A stretch of 64,000 bases of DNA from Pseudobutyrivibrio ruminis DSM 9787. GTDB lineage: Bacteria; Bacillota; Clostridia; Lachnospirales; Lachnospiraceae. Made by a program: the position numbers and the translations under genes. The DNA is taken from positions 248,001-312,000 of the forward strand of contig NZ_OBMR01000005.1 of NCBI RefSeq assembly GCF_900218035.1, read 5' to 3'. Below are positions 33,944 to 42,089 of this stretch, one piece after another (the first letter of the stretch is position 1; each line of letters opens with the position of its first letter). The notes below the pieces were generated by a model. The model did no database searches, was not told the DNA's origin, and saw nothing but the letters and a program-made list of their open reading frames with translations.

Positions 33944-35344
33944 CTAGCCTCTTATTTTAACCAGTCTTATGCCCTCTTCGCTTTTTTCTATCTCGATTGC
34001 TTCATGAGTTTCGTTGATACTTGCATGATGATCATCTACAGAAAGATTGCTTCCTGCATATAGACGTCTATACACCTTGATAGTAGCGTCCTTGCCAGAC
34101 ATAATAACTTCTTTCATGTAATTAAGCTTTTTGGTTTCTTCCAAAACGATTGCCTCATCACGAATACGTACACGGAGAAGCTGCATACGTCTTGGATCTT
34201 CTTTTACATTGATACCGCGTTCTTCGCCTAGCTTGTCGAAGTCCTCGATACCTTTTTTTATCTTCTGAACATTGGCATTAAGTGCCATTATTTTCTTCGC
34301 TAACATTTCGTATTCAGCAGCGCGCTCAACATCAACGCCTACCGATACATTTGTAATAGTTCCAAATGAGTTGCCAATATCATTGACCTCTACACCCTGA
34401 ACTGCAGAAACATATCCTCCTATAATAGAAGCATTGTTTCCATTTAATTCTATATGACCATCACAGGAGATTTTACTCTTAAAGAAATAATCTGCTGTAA
34501 TATTGCCCGAACATGTGATGATTGCATACTCTACGAACTGAGCTGTGATAGAGCCCTTGCAATCAATAATTGTTTTTTCATTTCCCTTTACGCCTGAAAG
34601 CAAGAATAAATCCTTGCCTGCGCGAATGTCACAATCCTCTATAAGCCCATGTATTATGACATTTCCTGCTGCATCAATAACGGCACCATCATGTACGCCG
34701 CCATGCACAATAACATCACCGTTAAACTTGATGTTACCTGTTTCTATGCCAACATCACCTTGCACTTCATGAACAGGAGAAACTAAAATCTTTCCCTGGT
34801 TTACCTCTATTTTTCCATCAATCTTTGCTGTGTATGTAAGATTGTCACTTGATCTGTCAAAGCCTCTACCAATCAATGGTGGCAAATCTCTCACAGGCTT
34901 AGGCTCGAGAATCTGTCCACGAACAGACATACCTCTACTGCCTTGAACTGCTGGGTGATATGTAGCAATAACATCGCCCTCCTGCACTGTCTCTATTGTT
35001 TTAATACTCATATAGTCGGCAGTGCCATCTGGACGAATCGTTGGTTTTCTATTGAAGTTTGTATCAAAAAGATACTCATAATATCCCGGGGTACCTTGCT
35101 GCTGTGGTGTGCCCGCTGCAACCTTTATAGGCCTTCCGTAAATAGGACTATCGGCAAGCCTTGCCAACATCTCCTGATCGATTCCGAAGGAAACATTGGC
35201 ATTACTCAAGAACCCAAGTAACTGTGCTGCAGTAAACTTAGGTACTTCATTTTTTCCATCAGGAATTTTGAAAGTCATAGTAGCTTCCAAACCGTCTGAT
35301 GATACTTGTACTTTTGGTGCAAACGCGCTAACCGGCTGAGCCAT
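33944..35344 (-). CDS. DUF342/FapA-family protein
   Basis: This 466-residue protein of the DUF342 family (flagellar assembly protein A group) has an N-terminal domain followed by a right-handed beta-helix-like central part rich in GxV/GxI turns (GNIKFNGDVIVHGGVHDGAVIDAAGNVIIHGL). A coiled coil follows at about 350-420. In Vibrio, FapA affects polar flagellum assembly, but these proteins occur widely in Clostridia without that link, so the role here is open. First gene of an operon with a 47-residue protein, the TPR protein and cdd. Confidence 0.8.
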   Translation of the reverse strand: MAQPVSAFAPKVQVSSDGLEATMTFKIPDGKNEVPKFTAAQLLGFLSNANVSFGIDQEMLARLADSPIYGRPIKVAAGTPQQQGTPGYYEYLFDTNFNRKPTIRPDGTADYMSIKTIETVQEGDVIATYHPAVQGSRGMSVRGQILEPKPVRDLPPLIGRGFDRSSDNLTYTAKIDGKIEVNQGKILVSPVHEVQGDVGIETGNIKFNGDVIVHGGVHDGAVIDAAGNVIIHGLIEDCDIRAGKDLFLLSGVKGNEKTIIDCKGSITAQFVEYAIITCSGNITADYFFKSKISCDGHIELNGNNASIIGGYVSAVQGVEVNDIGNSFGTITNVSVGVDVERAAEYEMLAKKIMALNANVQKIKKGIEDFDKLGEERGINVKEDPRRMQLLRVRIRDEAIVLEETKKLNYMKEVIMSGKDATIKVYRRLYAGSNLSVDDHHASINETHEAIEIEKSEEGIRLVKIRG

Positions 35345-35449
35345 AAGTCCCCCAAAACATTATGCTAGTAGTAATTTCAGTACAAAATCCTCATAATACA
35401 TGTATAGTACTATATATTAAGATAATTATAGTTATTATTTCTAATTTTG

Positions 35450-35490
35450 TCATGAAATATTCTAATTTTACTAGAATTTTCATGAAAATT
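35450..35490. repeat. Isolated inverted repeat upstream of the DUF342 gene
   Basis: TCATGAAATATTCTA at 35450-35464 pairs with TAGAATTTTCATGA at 35472-35485, a 36-bp unit with one unpaired base. It overlaps a perfect 16-bp palindrome, AATTTTCATGAAAATT (35475-35490). It may act as the deoC terminator, though no T-run follows, or as an operator for the DUF342 operon. Unit length is like that of the two arrays. Confidence 0.5.
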
Positions 35491-35500
35491 TCACAGCTGA

Positions 35501-36178
35501 TTAGTATTTGCCATCGTTTGGAAGTCCTTTAACAGCCTTTACAACTCTACTTGTACCAAGTCTAGATGCTCCAAGGTCGATAAATTTCTGAGCATCCTCA
35601 AGTGATGCAATTCCACCTGCAGCCTTGATAAGCTTACCATTTGTCATATGATCTGCCATAAGCTTGATGTCATCAAATGTTGCTCCACCTGTTGAGAAAC
35701 CTGTTGATGTCTTGATGTAATCTGCATCTGACTTAGAAACAACTTCGCACATCTTAATCTTCTCTTCGTCTGTAAGAAGGCAACACTCGATAATTACCTT
35801 TAAAAGCTTTCCATTGCAAGCAGCCTTGATTGCATTAATCTCAGCAAGAACGTCATCATAACGGCCTTCCTTTACCCAGCCTACGTTGATAACCATATCT
35901 ACTTCTTCTGCACCATTGTTTACTGCATCTGTCGCCATGAAGCACTTGCTTGCTGTTGTAGCATAACCATTTGGGAATCCGATTACTGTGCAGATTGGAA
36001 GATGTCCGCCCTGCTCCTTTACATAATCAGCAGCCTGCTTTACAAAGCTAGCTGGGATGCAAACTGAAGCAGTCTCATACTTCATTCCATCATCAACAAT
36101 CCCCTTAATGTCATTCCATGTTGCATCCACACCAAGTAAAGTGTGATCGCATTTGCTTAAAATGTTCTTAATATCCAT
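35501..36178 (-). CDS. deoC: Deoxyribose-phosphate aldolase
   Basis: This 225-residue class I aldolase splits 2-deoxyribose-5-phosphate into acetaldehyde and glyceraldehyde-3-phosphate. Schiff-base lysine K156 is in DYIKTSTGF; other marks are [14 protein letters not shown] and KVIIECCLL. It starts 9 bases after the valS stop, so it shares that transcript, an odd pairing for a salvage enzyme. It matches the phosphorylase, cdd and importer nearby. Confidence 0.96.
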   Translation of the reverse strand: MDIKNILSKCDHTLLGVDATWNDIKGIVDDGMKYETASVCIPASFVKQAADYVKEQGGHLPICTVIGFPNGYATTASKCFMATDAVNNGAEEVDMVINVGWVKEGRYDDVLAEINAIKAACNGKLLKVIIECCLLTDEEKIKMCEVVSKSDADYIKTSTGFSTGGATFDDIKLMADHMTNGKLIKAAGGIASLEDAQKFIDLGASRLGTSRVVKAVKGLPNDGKY

Positions 36179-36187
36179 AGTTTCCTC

Positions 36188-38836
36188 CTATTTCATAGAT
36201 GCGAGACGAGCCTCAACCTGTGCCATCATCGCCTCATATTTTGCGAGCTTTTCACGCTCTTCGGCAACCTTTGCCTCTGGAGCCTTGCTCATAAACTTTT
36301 CATTTGAAAGCATTCCACGTGAACGAGCAAGCTCTTTCTCAAGCTTCTCTTTTTCCTTTGTAAGACGCTCTTTTTCCTTTTCGAAATCTACAAGATCTTC
36401 AAGTGGAACAAAAAGTGTTGCATCAGGAATAACTGCTGAAACAGCATCATCGCCAATGCCAAGCTTATCTGCCTGAACATAAACTTCTGTTGCACCTGCA
36501 AGTGTCTTGAAGATTGGTGTGATTTCATCAAATGTAGCACGTACTTCAGCATTATCTGAAACGATGTGGATAGCTGCCTTCTTTGAAGGTGGAACATCCA
36601 TATCTGTACGAAGCTGTCTCATACCACGAACAACATCCTTTGCACGCTCAACCTTTGCCTCATCAACTGGGAAGTTCTTTGTCTCATCATACTCAGGCCA
36701 AACTGAAAGCATGATTGTTTCTTCCTCGCTCTGAAGAGTGCAGAAGATTTCTTCTGTGATGAATGGCATGAATGGATGAAGAAGCTTAAGTGCATTTGTA
36801 AGTGCATACTTAGCTGTCCAAAGTGCTGCATTCTTGCTTGCTGTATATTCCTCTGAGTACATACGTGGCTTTACAATTTCGATATACCAATCGCAGAACT
36901 CATCCCAAATGAAATCATAAACTTTCTGAACTGCAATACCAAGCTCATACTTATCCATGTTTTCTGTAACATCTTTTGCAAGTGTGTTTACCTTAGAGAT
37001 AATCCACTTATCTTCTGTTGCAAGGTCTGCTGTAGCTGGCTCAGTAACCTGGTTGTCAGCAAGATTCATCATGATGAAACGTGAAGCGTTCCATACCTTG
37101 TTTGCGAAGTTACGGCTGTTTTCAACACGCTCGTTGTAGAATCTCATATCGTTTCCAGGAGCATTACCTGTAATAAGAGTGAGACGAAGTGCATCAGCGC
37201 CGTAATTATCGATAATCTCAAGTGGATCGATACCATTTCCAAGTGACTTAGACATCTTACGTCCCTGTGAATCTCTAACAAGGCCGTGGATAAGTACTGT
37301 GTGGAATGGCGACTTTCCTGTATGTGCGTAACCTGAGAATACCATTCTGATTACCCAGAAGAAGATGATATCGTATCCAGTAACAAGTACGTCTGTTGGA
37401 TAGAAGTAATCAAGCTCCTCTGTGTTGTTTGGCCAACCAAGTGTTGAGAATGGCCAAAGAGCTGATGAGAACCATGTATCAAGTGTATCCTCATCCTGCT
37501 TCATATGAGTGTGTCCACACTTAGGGCAAACTGTTGGAGCCTCTGAAGCTTTAGCAACAACTGTCTCACCGCACTTCTCGCAATAGTATGCAGGGATTCT
37601 GTGGCCCCACCATAACTGACGTGAAATACACCAATCACGGATGTTCTCAAGCCAGTGTAAATATGTCTTGTCATAATTCTTTGGAACGAACTGAAGCTCA
37701 CCTGTCTTGATTGCCTCGATAGCTGGCTTCGCAAGCTCTTCCATTGCAACGAACCACTGTGGCTTAACCATTGGCTCTACTGTTGTGTTACATCTATCAT
37801 GTGTACCAACATTGTGTGTATGGTCTTCAATTTTTACAAGGAGACCCATCTCGTCCATCTTCTTAACGATGATTTCACGAGCTTCGTATCTATCCATTCC
37901 CTCAAACTCGCCACCGTTTGAATTGATAGTAGCATCATCATTGAGAACGTTGATAACAGGAAGGTTGTGTCTCTTTCCTACCTCGAAATCGTTAGGGTCA
38001 TGTGCTGGAGTAATCTTAACAACACCTGTACCAAATTCCATATCTACATATTCATCTGCAACAACAGGAATCTCACGATTTACAAATGGAAGCATTACTG
38101 TCTTGCCAATGATATCCTGATATCTTTCATCCTTAGGGTTAACAGCTACAGCTGTATCACCGAGCATTGTCTCTGGACGTGTTGTAGCGAATGTAACGTA
38201 GCGGCCTGGCTCGCCAACGATTTCATACTTCATGTGCCAGAAATGACCTGCCTGCTCCTCATGCTCTACTTCTGCATCTGAAATAGAAGTCTGGCAAACT
38301 GGACACCAGTTAATAATACGGTTGCCCTTGTAGATGTAGCCTTCGTTGTAAAGCTTAACAAAAACTTCTTCTACAGCCTTTGAGCAGCCTTCATCCATTG
38401 TGAATCTTTCGCGCTCCCAATCAGCAGAAGAACCCATCTTCTTAAGCTGGTTGATGATACGTGTTCCATACTCATCTTTCCAATCCCAGCACTTTTCAAG
38501 GAATCCCTCACGACCAAGGTCATCCTTTTCGATTCCCTGCTTCTTAAGGTGCTCGATAACCTTTACCTCTGTAGCGATAGCTGCATGGTCAGTACCTGGC
38601 TGCCAAAGAGCTGAGTAGCCCTGCATTCTCTTGTATCTGATAAGAATATCCTGCATTGTGTTATCTAATGCATGTCCCATGTGAAGCTGTCCTGTAATAT
38701 TTGGTGGTGGCATCACAATAGTGAATGGCTTCTTGCTGCGATCAACCTCAGCATGGAAATAGCCATTCTCCTCCCACTTCTTATAGAGTCTGTCTTCCAG
38801 GCCCTTAGGATCATAAGTTTTTGCTAATTCTTTCAT
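36188..38836 (-). CDS. valS: Valyl-tRNA synthetase
   Basis: This 882-residue class I synthetase charges tRNA-Val. HIGH-type motif [12 protein letters not shown] lies near residue 45, the editing domain in the middle, KMSKS motif [11 protein letters not shown] near 520, and the C-terminal coiled coil ([18 protein letters not shown]) characteristic of ValS. The start at 38836 (MKELAKTYD) has AAAGGAAAAG upstream. An in-frame ATG 13 codons earlier lies in the T-box terminator and is rejected. Expression is controlled by the T-box leader upstream. Confidence 0.97.
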   Translation of the reverse strand: MKELAKTYDPKGLEDRLYKKWEENGYFHAEVDRSKKPFTIVMPPPNITGQLHMGHALDNTMQDILIRYKRMQGYSALWQPGTDHAAIATEVKVIEHLKKQGIEKDDLGREGFLEKCWDWKDEYGTRIINQLKKMGSSADWERERFTMDEGCSKAVEEVFVKLYNEGYIYKGNRIINWCPVCQTSISDAEVEHEEQAGHFWHMKYEIVGEPGRYVTFATTRPETMLGDTAVAVNPKDERYQDIIGKTVMLPFVNREIPVVADEYVDMEFGTGVVKITPAHDPNDFEVGKRHNLPVINVLNDDATINSNGGEFEGMDRYEAREIIVKKMDEMGLLVKIEDHTHNVGTHDRCNTTVEPMVKPQWFVAMEELAKPAIEAIKTGELQFVPKNYDKTYLHWLENIRDWCISRQLWWGHRIPAYYCEKCGETVVAKASEAPTVCPKCGHTHMKQDEDTLDTWFSSALWPFSTLGWPNNTEELDYFYPTDVLVTGYDIIFFWVIRMVFSGYAHTGKSPFHTVLIHGLVRDSQGRKMSKSLGNGIDPLEIIDNYGADALRLTLITGNAPGNDMRFYNERVENSRNFANKVWNASRFIMMNLADNQVTEPATADLATEDKWIISKVNTLAKDVTENMDKYELGIAVQKVYDFIWDEFCDWYIEIVKPRMYSEEYTASKNAALWTAKYALTNALKLLHPFMPFITEEIFCTLQSEEETIMLSVWPEYDETKNFPVDEAKVERAKDVVRGMRQLRTDMDVPPSKKAAIHIVSDNAEVRATFDEITPIFKTLAGATEVYVQADKLGIGDDAVSAVIPDATLFVPLEDLVDFEKEKERLTKEKEKLEKELARSRGMLSNEKFMSKAPEAKVAEEREKLAKYEAMMAQVEARLASMK

Positions 38837-38858
38837 TTTCTTTTCCTTTCTAGGCATT

Positions 38859-39111
38859 AAAAAAGCCCTATGCACGTATTACTACGTACACAGGGCGAAA
38901 ATTCGCGTTACCACCTGCATTTATAACTCATCTTATTCCTTACGGGAACGACTCGGGTTGGCTTATCCACGACTTTTTCCGGCCGCGCTTTGTTCACCAC
39001 CTGCTCCGAAGCTACCTTCCACAATTCTATCCTAGGCCACCTTTCAGCCGGTGAGCGGCCCTCTCTACAGGACGAGGTCTGTGTACTCCTCTCCATCAAC
39101 GCATTTAAACT
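38859..39111 (-). promoter_or_regulatory. T-box riboswitch of valS
   Basis: About 250 bases of leader RNA that senses uncharged tRNA. The T-box sequence GCAGGTGGTAACGCG is at 38918-38904. The terminator arms GCCCTGTGTACGTA / TACGTGCATAGGGC (38896-38865) are followed by TTTTTT. Stem I occupies about 38980-39095, and a GAAG-GTA-G element at 39020-39012 places a valine codon (GUA, 39015-39013) in the likely specifier position. A GUC codon is the more common valine specifier, so the exact codon is tentative. Confidence 0.92.
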
Positions 39112-39117
39112 TATCTA

Positions 39118-39146
39118 ATAATAGAAAAATTTCCCTATTCTGTCAA
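39118..39146 (-). promoter_or_regulatory. Promoter of valS leader
   Basis: TTGACA (39146-39141), 17-base spacer, TATTAT (39123-39118) on the minus strand; consensus-like. Confidence 0.88.
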
Positions 39147-39196
39147 GATGAGGGAAGTTAATCTGAATGGATGTTTCATATGAATTTATTCTGGGG

Positions 39197-39960
39197 AAGT
39201 ATTGAATTTGCAGTCTCTACCTTTTCTAATGTAATACTTCATACTGGCTCTTTCCTTGGATTACTGTAGTTCCAAAGTATTGAATAGTTTTTATTTTCTA
39301 ATTCAATACCTCAGACTGACTCCTCATCTCATTTTTTAAATTCAAATCTGACAATATCATGTCTATAATAATTTCGGGGCGGCAATACTTAAAACCATTT
39401 AACTGTATTCGGGCTAAAAGTCGCAGAAAATTTGCGTTTGTAATTTCAAAAGTATTAAAAATAAGATAATTTCAAGTTTAATACTTGAAAAACAAGGATT
39501 CATAACAGAATATATCGAAGAAAGTATTAAATTGACTTATATTTTATTTTTAATACTTCAACCGTTCCCCTTTGTCTACATAATAATCATTATGTTGCAA
39601 TTCATATATGTCTCAAAGTATTATATTTCTATATTTAACTATTTTAATACTTTTATCTATTTATTTTGCCATGCTTTCTTGCTCTCCAAGTATTGAACTT
39701 ACAATCTTCGAGTTTTCAATACTTTTCAAATTGCAATCACCTCATTTACCCTGCTTATCGCCCCAATTTCAGTTAAAGATTTCGAACTACTATCTGTAGT
39801 TACTTTTATCATCACTATTATGCCTGATTTTTGATACATCTATGCTATTCTTTCAAGCAAACTATGCTTTCCAGGAATTCATATTAATTTATTCATGTTG
39901 TTAACCTGCTACAACTAACATACAAGTATTGTTCTATTCTCATCTATCACTTAAATACTC
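39197..39960. repeat. Array of spaced 37 bp inverted-repeat units (AAGTATTRAA arms)
   Basis: Units with left arm AAGTATTRAA and right arm TTYAATACTT span 39197-39239 (43 bp), 39275-39311, 39450-39486, 39522-39558, 39616-39652 and 39688-39724 (each 37 bp), plus a degenerate one at 39924-39960. A lone right arm ending at 39390 has only a decayed partner 36 bases upstream. Arm centres are 26 bp apart. Unit starts are 72 or 94 bp apart in the best part. The middle 15-17 bases are not conserved. The eighth arm base covaries: G with C in 39275 and 39688, A with T in 39450, 39522 and 39616. It lies in about 1.1 kb of AT-rich non-coding DNA between the divergent valS leader and the 40260-45239 operon. 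Confidence 0.88.
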
Positions 39961-40093
39961 CCCCCTCTTATTTTAGCCATATCCCCATTTCGCATATAAA
40001 TTTTAAAAATTATTTCATCCCATAATCCCAGACAAAATAACGCCTCACAGCACTCCGTTATAAATCCCAAAACAAAAATAAGAAAATTTCTTC

Positions 40094-40122
40094 TTGTAAT
40101 TTTTCATTCTCCATGATATAGT
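40094..40122 (+). promoter_or_regulatory. Promoter of the 40260-45239 operon
   Basis: TTGTAA (40094-40099), 17-base spacer, TATAGT (40117-40122), with an extended TGA before the -10. Confidence 0.75.
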
Positions 40123-40124
40123 CT

Positions 40125-40166
40125 CCAAGTATCTTTTGATACATCTTGGCGTTTCGCCAAATTTTT
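40125..40166 (+). terminator. Attenuator-like leader with mutually exclusive hairpins
   Basis: Hairpin 1 pairs CCAAG.TATC with GATA.CTTGG (40125-40149). Hairpin 2 is TTGGCG-TTT-CGCCAA (40146-40160) followed by ATTTTT, a terminator. TTGG at 40146-40149 is shared, so forming hairpin 1 prevents the terminator. The first gene's ribosome site lies 40 bases downstream. Confidence 0.55.
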
Positions 40167-40259
40167 CTCAATCATTTTTAAATAGTGCAAAAATCTCAAA
40201 TGAAAGGAGTTGATTGAATCCAAGAAGAAAAAAACAGAATACAAACAAAGCTTAATCAA

Positions 40260-40979
40260 TTGAATAAGTTATTAAAGACTCTGCCAGAAGGAGATTTATC
40301 AATAGGGCACTGTTCTAACTCAACAAAATGGTTTGTTACATATAATCATGAACAACACTATCTAAAGAAGAGCAATATTGATTTGGCAAAGAAGCTTGCT
40401 TTAAAGAAATATGTAAAGCTAAAGATAAAAGCATTAGAAGCATCTCTTGCTGAAATCAAGCTACATGAAACAAAAACAACAAAAGCTCAAGTAGCACTCA
40501 ATAATCTTCTAAATGATAATGCCTATATAGAACTACTCTCTGACTATCTCGGGAAACTAGATTCAGAGGCAACTGTTTGGGCAAATGCAGACTATCCCAA
40601 GAATACCAATTATCTAGAAAGCTTGGTTCATCCTACAGTTGGCGGGCTAATGGTTCGATCTAAATCAGAGTCTATGATTGCGATTGCTCTATCTGAGCAG
40701 CAAATTCCATTCAGATATGAAAACTTAATTACAATTGATGACGCTACTTTTGCGCCCGATTTTACAATCTTGCACCCACAAACTGGGCAGATTATGTACT
40801 GGGAGCATTTTGGTCTTATGGAAGATGAGAAGTATTTAAATGACTTCAGCCATAAGATTATGTGCTATGCAAAAAATCAAATCTATCTAGGCGAAAATCT
40901 GATTGCTACTTTTGAAACTTCAGATTGTCCCCTAGACTATCAGTCTATCAACAATAAAATCAACCAATTTCTAAAATAA
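40260..40979 (+). CDS. PD-(D/E)XK-like nuclease-family protein
   Basis: This 239-residue protein has an N-terminal helical half with a basic segment and a C-terminal half matching a PD-(D/E)XK nuclease core. SKSE (helix Glu) lies near residue 136, then FAPDFTI (the Asp) and YWEHF (the Glu, with His/Phe where Lys often lies). Such proteins recur in gut Clostridia without known function. The annotated start is a TTG at 40260 with no ribosome site. A good AAAGGAG at 40203-40209 precedes a TTG (40210) in another frame that would join this one by a -1 shift in the A7 run at 40228-40234, adding about 17 residues. It is first in a four-gene operon with surface proteins. Confidence 0.65.
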   Translation: MNKLLKTLPEGDLSIGHCSNSTKWFVTYNHEQHYLKKSNIDLAKKLALKKYVKLKIKALEASLAEIKLHETKTTKAQVALNNLLNDNAYIELLSDYLGKLDSEATVWANADYPKNTNYLESLVHPTVGGLMVRSKSESMIAIALSEQQIPFRYENLITIDDATFAPDFTILHPQTGQIMYWEHFGLMEDEKYLNDFSHKIMCYAKNQIYLGENLIATFETSDCPLDYQSINNKINQFLK

Positions 40980-40994
40980 GGAGATACGAGTTAT

Positions 40995-42074
40995 ATGAAA
41001 AAGAATTCAAACGATACAAGGGACAACTATACCCTTTTACAGGACATTATTGACACTTATAGATATCCAGATGGCACTTTAAACAAAATCGCTGTGTTCA
41101 TTTCTACACTGGCGCTGGTGCTACTTGTAACACTCGGTCATTTCATGATTGCGGGTATTAATAATCTTCGTTCTATGAAGACCGTTTCAGCTTCAGAGCT
41201 TACTGTAGATGAAATCCAAGAATACATCACAAATTCATATCTAGATGCTATTGATGACTATACAGATGGCGATTTAAACCAGGAAGCTGCCAAAAAGAAA
41301 ATTCTAAAATTCCTTGCTGAGTATATTGAATCTTCTAACGGTTTTACCACTGAGCAAAACCAGGCATTGGAAGAAATAATCAATCAATATCTTACGGAAA
41401 ATGATATCTATTCAGATATACAGGACAACAAGGATGCCATTGATGCTCTCACAAAAATAATTGAAACCAAGTACGCCGAAAATAAAGCTTACGTGGATCA
41501 GCTCATCCAGTTACTTCAGGCACAATTAGATGAGAATACAAATACTGATAGTAAACACTACAAAGAACTGCTAAGCGAAATCGAAAAGCTTAAGGCTTAT
41601 ACTGATGGCCAGCTTAATGATAAATCAGCAAATCTTACTTCCATGATTGATGAGCTTAGACGTACTTATAAGAATTCTCTCGGTGCTTCAGATTATTCTT
41701 CAGGCGGCGTTTATAGCAAAGGTGCATACGTTATATATAACGAGCATCTTTATGTTTCATTAAAAGATAACAACACAGCCTCTCCTTCAGATAGCAGCTC
41801 TTGGGAATTAACCGATCTAGAAAAGATTCTTAACAACTTAGAAAAAACAATATTCCAGGAAATGGAATCAATGCATGATGAGCTTATATTATCTCAAGAA
41901 CAAGGTGACGCTAAACTAAAGGATAACATGGATTCTAAAGATAACGACTTACAGGAGCAAATCAATCGTATCAACGACCGTATATCCGACAATGAAACCT
42001 ATTTTGAATTCGGATATGATCCTGCCACAAACTCACATGGTTACTACGTTGGCGATAGCTTTAAGCCTTTTTAA
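40995..42074 (+). CDS. Membrane coiled-coil protein with carbohydrate-binding-like patch
   Basis: This 359-residue protein has a cytoplasmic N-terminus of about 30 residues, one membrane helix (about 32-54, IAVFISTLALVLLVTLGHFM), and then a long outside coiled coil (about 100-235). A short module near 238-275 reads GVYSKGAYVIYNEHLYVSLKD and ends in SSSWEL. The Gly-x-Tyr-Val-x-Tyr...Tyr...Trp spacing is that of type 5/12 carbohydrate-binding (chitin-binding) modules. Another coiled coil leads to the tail GYYVGDSFKPF. It has no enzyme motif and follows the nuclease-like gene by 15 bases. It may anchor something at the cell surface; function is not known. Confidence 0.65.
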   Translation: MKKNSNDTRDNYTLLQDIIDTYRYPDGTLNKIAVFISTLALVLLVTLGHFMIAGINNLRSMKTVSASELTVDEIQEYITNSYLDAIDDYTDGDLNQEAAKKKILKFLAEYIESSNGFTTEQNQALEEIINQYLTENDIYSDIQDNKDAIDALTKIIETKYAENKAYVDQLIQLLQAQLDENTNTDSKHYKELLSEIEKLKAYTDGQLNDKSANLTSMIDELRRTYKNSLGASDYSSGGVYSKGAYVIYNEHLYVSLKDNNTASPSDSSSWELTDLEKILNNLEKTIFQEMESMHDELILSQEQGDAKLKDNMDSKDNDLQEQINRINDRISDNETYFEFGYDPATNSHGYYVGDSFKPF

Positions 42075-42089
42075 TATCAGGAGGAGTTA

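Noticed and set aside
38908-39099. 63-codon ORF upstream of valS
   Set aside because: It is the T-box leader RNA read as protein; T-box and stem features explain the sequence.
39608-39799. 63-codon ORF within array 2
   Set aside because: Low-complexity frame running through repeat arms; no ribosome site.
39197-39960. CRISPR array
   Set aside because: Units of 37 with gaps of 35 look CRISPR-like, but only the outer 8-11 bases of each unit repeat, the inner part varies, and no cas genes are present. The same holds for 1301-1596.
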